From Pelobates cultripes (Eukaryota > Chordata > Amphibia > Anura > Pelobatidae), in NCBI GenBank assembly GCA_933207985.1, contig OW240913.1:279907015-279971014 (forward strand): a DNA stretch of 64,000 nucleotides. Direction: 5' to 3'. Both the position numbers and the translations under genes were made by a program. A model generated the notes under the pieces. The model worked only from the letters and a program-made list of their open reading frames with translations, was not told the DNA's origin and ran no database searches. Of this stretch, positions 57,443 through 64,000 are shown piece by piece (positions within the stretch are counted from its first letter, which is position 1; each line of letters begins with the position of its first letter).

Positions 57443-57605
57443 TGTGTCGGGTATGGTTCCCGGTAGTTGTAGGTGGCTTGTAGGGGTAGAATATTGTTAA
57501 TAATTCTTTGCTATTTGCTGTATTTTGGGATTCTCGTGTGGAGCTGATCGCTCACATGTCCATTTCCTCGAGCAGTCAGGCCACGCCCCCCACAGTCACA
57601 GATTT

Positions 57606-58321
57606 ATGAGTTTGTCTCTTAAATTATTTGCCTTGTGCCACTGTAGGTAGAACACAACTATTATAACTAGAGGTTACTAAAAAATGAATATTTTAAAAAT
57701 TCTCACTGTAACACAAGCTAATACTGTGATGAATTTTATTCAATTCATTTTGTCAAAGTACATCCAAATATCATTCATTATATCTTCCACAACAGTATAA
57801 CTCTACATATTTACTGCTTCTCCTCTACCTATGTACTCATTATTACTTTCTCTATAGCAAATTAAAATGACTGTATTCCAGTGTTCCCCTTTCTTCCAAA
57901 CCCCTTTCTTAGCTTCTGTGAACATTTTCTTAGAACGTTAATAATCTCAATGTAAACTGTTGTATATAATCTAGAACTCTGTAATTTTTCTGTGCATTAA
58001 GTCAATAAATATTTACACTGGAAAAATTTGGATCATTCTTCAACACAAAGAATGATAATGACATTAGTAAAATTGTACTAAGTATTGCTATAGATTTTTC
58101 TCTATAGAGAGACATTTGCACATATTTTAATGTTAAAATTTCAATGTGTTCCAAAGCTTTACCGGTACAATTTCCCTGCAGACATATATACTAAATTTTT
58201 GATGCATTCATCTGCCAGGAGTCGCCGTCACTATTGAATTCTTGCTCATGAGCGAGAGCAGAAAACAAGGAACTAAACAGCCTTGTGTTGCACTTTGTCA
58301 AAGGTTACCTAGTTATTATTA
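57606..58321. other. AT-rich unique DNA, no gene seen
   Basis: No transposon end or coding region recognised. Confidence 0.4.
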
Positions 58322-58371
58322 TTTTTAATTATTTATAAAGCATCAACAAGTTCCGTAGCACTGTACAATGA

Positions 58372-59162
58372 TGTGATAATGATATTCCATTTTTATTAAG
58401 CATGATTGATTGATCACTATTGAGCAAGTTAAACTATTATAGATAGCTAAGATGTCAATTGTCTTAAACTGTGTCGCACAGAAATTCAACTTAGAAAAAC
58501 AAGATGAAACAGCATAGAATGTTCTATAACATATCTTGCCAATATCCAAAGTGGCCCATGTGCGTAAAAGTGGGATTTGGTGCCAGGAATGTTTAGAAAG
58601 ATAAGAGCAAAGGGACACCGCTTTATAGAAAAGGTACCGCATGTGTTTGGCATGGGCCTTGGGTGGCCATGACTGGCCTGATCAACCATAAAGATTACTT
58701 AATGCACATGACACATGCATGTTGGGCAGCACTAATAAGAACGTATAAAAGACGGAGAAACTTGGCACTCAGTTTGGAGAACTACCCACCTGTAATAAGG
58801 ACGCGTGTTGCTGGTCTCTGCTGTTCCCAGAAGAGAGGGTCCCTCCAAGTCTGACTGCCGGAGTTCCCGCAGTCGTGTGCAGTGGAGTGACAACTAAGCC
58901 CCTCTAATGGTCATGTATACTTAAGCTGATATATCTAGATACTAAGCTGCTTGAAGTGAATGCATGCAATAACTTAAATGAGTACGACTTACTTTGTATT
59001 GGGTCCCTTTGTGGACAATAAAGTGTGGTGTGAATTCTTATATTCAACTTGGTCTCTGTGTGATTTCTCTTTCCTATAGTTCAAGATACTCATCCCGAAC
59101 TGGGTTGTGTGCCCGCCAATATCATTTTAAACCTTATTAGGTATTGATTATTACTTGACGTT
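58372..59162 (+). mobile_element. LTR-like insertion with TATA box and poly(A) signal
   Basis: It interrupts the L2 3' UTR. TATAAAA at 58744-58750 and AATAAA at 59017-59022 stand in the order and spacing of U3-R-U5. The flanks are AATGA at 58367-58371 and 59163-59167. It starts TGTGAT, but its right edge (GACGTT) is not CA, so the boundaries or the LTR nature are uncertain. An alternative pair of TTAAAC flanks at 58465-58470 and 59128-59133 would give a shorter block. It is unlike LTRs 1-3. Confidence 0.5.
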
Positions 59163-59485
59163 AATGATTAGGCACAACAAATGGGTAGACTAGCAGACAT
59201 GTATTTGTAACCAGATGAGTTAGACACACAGGAACAGAGCGATTGAGGGCCCTGTTTAATGAGCTTACAAGCTAGAGGGAGTGGGGTATAGTTACATGAA
59301 AGGTAATGGTATGGTAGAAAAGTATGTTGCTAGGATTGTAACAGTTGCAGGAGAGGAATCAGGGTGCGGGGAGGGAAAGCTGTTCATAGTTTAATTGATA
59401 TGCTTTCCTGAAGAACTAAGTTTTCAAAGATTTTTTTGAAGGAGTGGAGATTTGGTGAAAGTCTAACAGAGAGGGAAAGGGCGTA

Positions 59486-59860
59486 CTATGAGAACAGTGC
59501 AGCCCAAGAGAAGTCTTTAAGGTGAGCATCAGAGGTAGGAGTACGAACAGAGGTTAGACGTAGGTCTCCGGCAGAGCATAGGGGCCTAGATGGGACATAT
59601 TTGTGTATTAGTGAGGATAAGTAGGTCGGAGCAGCATTGTGTAGAGATTGGTAAGTAAGTATCAGGGGGAGGTGTGAGAGGTACGGGCACACAGGAAGAT
59701 GAGACTCACTGCCGCATTCATTATAGACTGTAACGGGGCAAGTTGGGAGCACTTAACACCACTGAGAAACAGATTACAGTAGTCAAGGCGAGAGAGGACA
59801 GTGGCATGGACAAGCACCTTTGCCGTATCAGGTGTTAAATAGTCAGATGCGCGCAATGTT
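59486..59860 (-). pseudogene. L2-type RT C-terminal region
   Basis: Minus-strand fragments read LTPDTAKVLVHATVLSRLDY, CNLFLSGV and LAPLQSIMNAAVSLI, then, after a frameshift, LILTYQSLHNAAPTYLSSLI and VPSRPLCSAGDLRLTSVRTP. This order (SRLDYCN ... LQ..NAA ... YQSLH..AP.YLSSLI) is the region after the RT palm in L2 and related LINEs. Catalytic blocks lie further upstream and are not seen. It is broken by frameshifts and stops. Confidence 0.8.
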
Positions 59861-60110
59861 TTTGAGATGGAAGTGGCAGGATTGGGGCGATTGATTAGTC
59901 ATGAGGAGTTAGACCCTATTGTGTCTATTTTGTGTTGAATTACCATTTTCCTAGTGCATTACTATTGTATTACTGGAGAGCCAAAAAGATACCTCAGACA
60001 GCGATGAATTACATACAGCAATGATGTGCGTGACATAGACAAAGGTGAGTGAAGAGGGGTAGCCAGGCAAGTATAATTGGGAAGCTCATGAGGCACACTA
60101 TCAAATGTGA

Positions 60111-60383
60111 AGGAAAATGCCTTGTTGATGGTGTCTGAAGATCTATAATTATGGGTCAAGGAATTGAAAGTGGTAAAGGAACTAGATAAGGGCTTAGCAA
60201 AGAAAAACAGTCATATATACAGCTTTTGAGTATTTGTATGGACATGATGGCGATTTGGAGAGGCTACATGAACTAATCTACACTGATCAATAAAAAGTAA
60301 CAGCTAGTGTAATAACATGCTTTCTGTATCAAAAATATTCTTCATTATTTATGCATTTGTCTCTATTGGCACTGTTATAAGCA
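60111..60383. other. Unique DNA
   Basis: No feature recognised between the L2 remains and the next MITE. Confidence 0.35.
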
Positions 60384-60401
60384 TTAAAGTGACACTATAG
60401 G

Positions 60402-60801
60402 CAGGGCCGGCCTTAGGGGTGTGCGAGCTGTGCGGCCGCACAGGGCGCCATGGAGCAGTGGGTGCCATGCGGCCAACACAGCTCACACATGGCCAGATGA
60501 CAGCTGTGCAGGGGGAGCTAAAACAGGTACCCAGTTGGTGGATTTCACTATTCTCCACAAGGGTATATGAAAAAAAAATAGCGAGGCAGCAGGGGTGGGG
60601 CTTAGCGGAGGGTGGGGGCGGAGCGTAATGAGAGGAAGAGGCGGGGCTAATATGCCAGCGGAGGTGAGGCTAAAACCTACCAGAAGCCCCTGTTAATAAC
60701 TGCTGCACAGGATGGGGAAGCAGGGAGGAATCCCTGCTTCCCCAACAACTAGAATACAGGAACTGCATTGCCTCCATTCTTCCCTGCCAGCCCATAATGG
60801 T

Positions 60802-60843
<42 letters not shown>

Positions 60844-62071
60844 CTGTCTGCCTGTGTGTATGACTATGTGTGTGTGTATGACTGTCTGCCTGTGTTTGTG
60901 TGGCTGCCTGTGCGTGTGTGTGTGTGTGTGACTGTCTGCCTGTGTGTGTGTGTGTGTGTATTTGGCTGGCTGGCTGACTGTCTGCATGAGTGTGTGTGAC
61001 TTTCTGCCTGTGTTTGTGTATGTGTGTGTGTGTGACTTTCTGCCTATGTGTGTGTGACTGTCTGCCTGTGTGTGACTTTATCTGTGTGTGACTTTATCTG
61101 TGTGTGACTTTAACTGTGCATGACTGTACTGTGTGTGTGTGTGATGGTCTGCCTGTGTGTGACTGTAACCGTGTGAGTAACTGTGTGTAACTGTACTATG
61201 TGTGTGTAATTTTCTGCCTGTGTGTGACTGTAACTGTGTGGGTGTGTGACTGTACTGTGTGCGACTGCAACGGTGTGCGACTGTAACAGTGTGTGTGACT
61301 GCCTGTGTGTACCTGTGTGTGACTTTGCCTGTGTGTGTGACTTTGCCTGTGTGTTGTGACTGCAACTGTGTGTGGCTGTCTCTGCCTGTGTGCGTGTCTG
61401 TGCCTGTCTGTCTCTGCCTGTGTGCTTAAGTGTCTACCTGTAACTGAGTGTGTGTGACTGTATGCTTGTAACTATGTGTGTGTGACTGCATGCCTGTAAC
61501 AGTGGGACTGTCTGCCTTTAACTGAGCATGCGTGACTGTCTGCTTGTAACTGTGTAGCTGTCTGCTAGTAACTGAGCATGTGTGACTGTTTTCATGTAAC
61601 TGTGTGTGACTGTCTGCCTGTAACTGTGTGTATGACTGTGTGTGACTGTCTGCTTGTAACTGTGTGACTGTATGCCAGCAACTGAGTGTGTGTGACTGTC
61701 TGCCTGTAATTGGGTATTACAGTAATATCTGTGACATACTTAGTCTGCCCCTCTGTAATGCATGGGAGGCTGTCTGATATCTCTGGCCTGCACTTCTATT
61801 GGCTGCAAACCATAAGTAGCTGTCTTCCAAGCTCCAACCAATCAGTGCGTTGCTGCAAATAGAAGCCTTGACACTGTAAATGCCTGAGCTAACGAGACAG
61901 TTACTCATAGTCTGCACCTGGTGAAGGGTGCAGACCAGATTCCCAACACACTGGAACACCAGAGATCAACATTCCCCCCTCACTGCAAGGTAACTGGAAA
62001 GGGGGAATGAATATTTGTTTTTAAATCATTATTAGTTTAATAAATCCCATATAAAAACACTACACCCCTAT

Positions 62072-62110
<39 letters not shown>

Positions 62111-62154
62111 TGGATGAAGGTGTATGACCGGGGAGGATGGGAAGGCCGGCCCTG
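60402..62154. mobile_element. hAT-type non-autonomous element, 1753 bp
   Basis: Inverted ends CAGGGCCGGCCTTAGG and AAGGCCGGCCCTG, with perfect 8-bp duplications ACTATAGG at 60394-60401 and 62155-62162. It has no transposase. The middle (about 60800-61720) is a GT-rich minisatellite; the right part has a (CA)n at 62073-62105. Confidence 0.92.
60800..61720. repeat. GT-rich minisatellite inside the hAT
   Basis: Degenerate units near TGTGTGACTGTCTGCC, with a pure (GT)n run at 60806-60840. All open frames across it are low-complexity. Confidence 0.92.
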
Positions 62155-62600
62155 ACTATAGGCACCAGACCACTACAGCTTAAAGTAGTGGTTCTTGGAA
62201 AAATAACCTGTCTCTACAGACTGAGCTGCCTTTTTTGAAAAAAAAATACTCCTATCACCACCTCTAGTGGCTGTAAGTCGGACAGTCACTAGAGGGACTT
62301 CCAAGATGAGGTCCTACAAGAATTGGAAAACCTACATTCATTATTTCCACACTCTGTATGGAGAAGCTGAATGCTCCCCATTGAGATGCCAACTGTTTTA
62401 GGATAGCAATGGCCATACATGCATACACCTCCCCCCCCCCAAAAAAAAAAAAACCTACTCTATGGCTTGATGGATTGATGATCTCCAGCATATTTGGGAT
62501 GGCTGCAGTGAGACCAGCATATGAGGTCTTTTCATTTTTTTTCTTTTTAATTAATTTTGGTGAAAGTGGGGCTTTATCTATTAGCATATATTAAAAATGT

Positions 62601-64000
62601 AAAGTACATTATAGTAGATATTAACACACTATAGTGTGAGGAATACATGTTGGTACATAACACAAATTAATTTTAAAAAATGCACTTATTTTTATACACA
62701 CTGGCCAATATAGCCAATTTATTTTTCTTAGTTCACATTTTTTTTGTAAAAACTTCCTCTTGTGGTTATTGTAACTTTGTTCTCATGAAAGTTGTGAACC
62801 TTCATGTCCATCATTTATCAATCTTAAAGTAAAACATAACTTGCTTGGTTCCACAAAGAACACTTTCTTCCCATACTTATTTCATCCTTCAATAAAATGT
62901 GTGTTTATGTTCATAATGCATCATCCCTGTATGAACTATACTATTCTAGAAACTCTGTGTAACTCAATAAATGACAAAGCCCAGTGATTAATATTGAAGT
63001 TGAATGTTTAATCTTTGATATCTTGTCAATTCATGTAATCTTGCAACAACATTTCTTTAATTTATATAACTAGCATCCAATTGTGGTCAGTTTTTATTAT
63101 CATGTTTATTCTGTTCGAAGAATAAATAAATGACTACAATGCTAAGTTTAATTTATGTTTCTAGAGTTGTAGTATTATCATAAGAGTATACAAGTTGGAC
63201 TCCTGTCACTATGTGATTTGTTATGGAAATATTTTTATTGCAGTTTTGAAACCATTAAAAGTGATTTGCAATAGTAAGTAGAGCAGTGGTGACAATGCAT
63301 CAAAAGATGGAAAAAGGTGAAAGAGGGTATCTGTAAATAGTAGAAAAAGCTAAGGACTTCCAAGGGTTCATAACAGCCGAACTGCACAAGGTTAGTTATT
63401 TCATGGCTATTAACTTGGTGAAGTATGTAAAACACATGTCATAAATGACAGCATTTTTTTCAGTCAGGACCCTTTCCTACTTGTGACAGGCTTACCTGTC
63501 TAGAAAAGGGTTAATCATCCTTTGTTTGATGGCAGGAAGCTCTGTTATCTGGGATAACTATGTTATATAGTGATAGATAACGTTAAGTAGGTATCTGTCT
63601 ATTACCTATTGGGCCAGTTCCTCAATCTGAAAAAAAGCATTTCACTATTCTGTGCTTGTAGGAGGGTATGCATTTTCACATTGAACAGTTACGAGTGCTA
63701 TGGCTACTTTTAGTAAATGTTAAAGTTCTTGTATGATTTTGACATAATGGGAGGCTGATTAAGTAGCTTAACAGCTTGTGGGCAGGCAGGGACTTGGGAA
63801 ATCTGTTCTTGTACTTAGATGGTATCTATTCTCCACCAGATATAAATTAGTGTAGGATGCCTTTACTAGCAAGTGAGACATTGTTTGAGTTTTTTTGGAA
63901 TTTGATAATACAGTAGTTACTGAAACAGAATATTTTTTCCAGTTTCCCAGAGTAAGTCTTTAGCCTAGGTCTTGCATCGGGTTAGTGGATTAGGAATGGC
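62601..64000. other. AT-rich unique DNA, no gene seen
   Basis: No coding frame of interest or transposon terminus was identified. Confidence 0.4.

Larger units (their letters stand above)
49106..57605 (-). mobile_element. Complete L1/Tx1-type insertion, minus strand, with PLE inside
   Basis: Perfect 14-bp duplications ACAGTCACAGATTT lie at 49106-49119 and 57592-57605. The T tract that begins at 49117 is the poly(A) tail read in reverse. On the minus strand the element runs from a G-rich 5' end (GGGGGGCGTGGCCTGACTGC at 57591) through ORF1 (about 57442-56491) and ORF2 (about 55800-49440) to the tail. Without the 3.4-kb PLE it is about 5.07 kb, shorter than intact relatives because ORF2 has internal deletions. 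Full-length edges with such damage imply decay after insertion or mobilisation in trans of a deleted source. Confidence 0.92.
58322..60110 (-). mobile_element. L2-type LINE, minus strand, interrupted
   Basis: The 3' end on the minus strand is at 58322-58371 (plus strand ATTTATAAAGCATCAACAAG, CACTGTACAATGA). It resumes near 59168 with the 3' UTR (GAACAGAGCGATTGAGGGCC, GAGCTTACAAGCTAGAGG) and goes into the RT C-terminal coding region up to at least 59860. The interruption is the LTR-like block at 58372-59162. The 3' terminal motif is common at L2 ends in frogs and fish as I recall. Confidence 0.7.
60384..62600. mobile_element. T2-like MITE with a nested hAT
   Basis: TTAAAGTGACACTATAGG at 60384 is interrupted by the hAT and resumes at 62155 with CACCAGACCACTACAGC and CCACCTCTAGTGGCTG blocks. 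The right terminus is not clear. Confidence 0.65.

Noticed and set aside
60670..61365. His/Thr-rich minus-strand frames
   Set aside because: Same cause: the GT-rich minisatellite in the hAT element.
63220..63450. Possible L1 3' end (T-rich start near 63229)
   Set aside because: No poly(T) of real length, no TSD and no coding match.
1..64000. Search for tRNA, rRNA or tRNA-derived SINE sequences
   Set aside because: No A/B-box pair or cloverleaf-compatible stretch was recognised by eye; a dedicated scan could still find degraded ones.

Overview
This window looks like repeat-rich, gene-poor vertebrate chromosome, most likely from a frog. The evidence is the mix of transposons: an L1/Tx1-type LINE pair, CR1 and L2 LINEs, a DIRS element with a tyrosine-recombinase-type gag, a Penelope-like element (PLE) carrying hammerhead ribozymes, a piggyBac transposase relic, and many MITEs with TTAA target sites and AAAGGGAC-type ends like the Xenopus T2/Kolobok group. 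I found no exon, tRNA, rRNA or host gene. A 100-bp run of N at 12921-13020 marks an assembly gap. The species cannot be fixed from the sequence alone.

Layout. 1-3753: 3' two thirds of an L1/Tx1 LINE with an open ORF2 and a poly(A) tail. 3754-6797: AT-rich unique DNA and a CA-rich minisatellite that starts at a hAT-type end. 6798-7784: solo LTR with perfect 5-bp duplications. 7950-9720: two T2-like MITEs. 9790-12718: CR1 copy A, full of small indels, next to the gap. 13190-14806: CA-rich minisatellite ending in a hAT-type terminus. 16060-20922: old CR1 copy B fused to young CR1 copy C, which has a 728-codon RT frame. 22190-24900: three GC-rich hairpins, a 364-bp tandem duplication and a ~388-bp tandem array, related to noncoding parts of the piggyBac element further on. 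25570-29482: a DIRS element on the minus strand, internally deleted and split by two adjacent solo LTRs. 29890-31549: T2-like MITEs, one holding a small hAT MITE. 32440-33085: 74-bp minisatellite. 35861-39883: piggyBac element with intact ends and a dead transposase. 40565-44235: T2 MITE with a hAT inside, a minus-strand CR1 copy D, another T2 MITE and a PLE relic with a hammerhead hairpin. 45885-46936: MITE with a nested element. 49106-57605: a whole L1/Tx1 insertion on the minus strand with perfect 14-bp duplications, itself invaded by a PLE with perfect 14-bp duplications. 58322-60110: L2 LINE on the minus strand split by a TATA-containing LTR-like block. 60384-62600: T2 MITE holding a 1.75-kb hAT full of GT-rich minisatellite. 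The last 1.4 kb shows nothing recognisable.

How the parts relate. This is a nested record of transposition, not a working operon or pathway. Most insertions can be ordered by which element interrupts which. The most interesting signals are the PLE with its hammerhead motifs in long inverted arms, two solo LTRs landing on one 8-bp DIRS target, three hAT elements inside the terminal repeats of T2-like MITEs (two at exactly the same position), and an L1 whose reverse transcriptase lost a catalytic block by an exact in-frame deletion.
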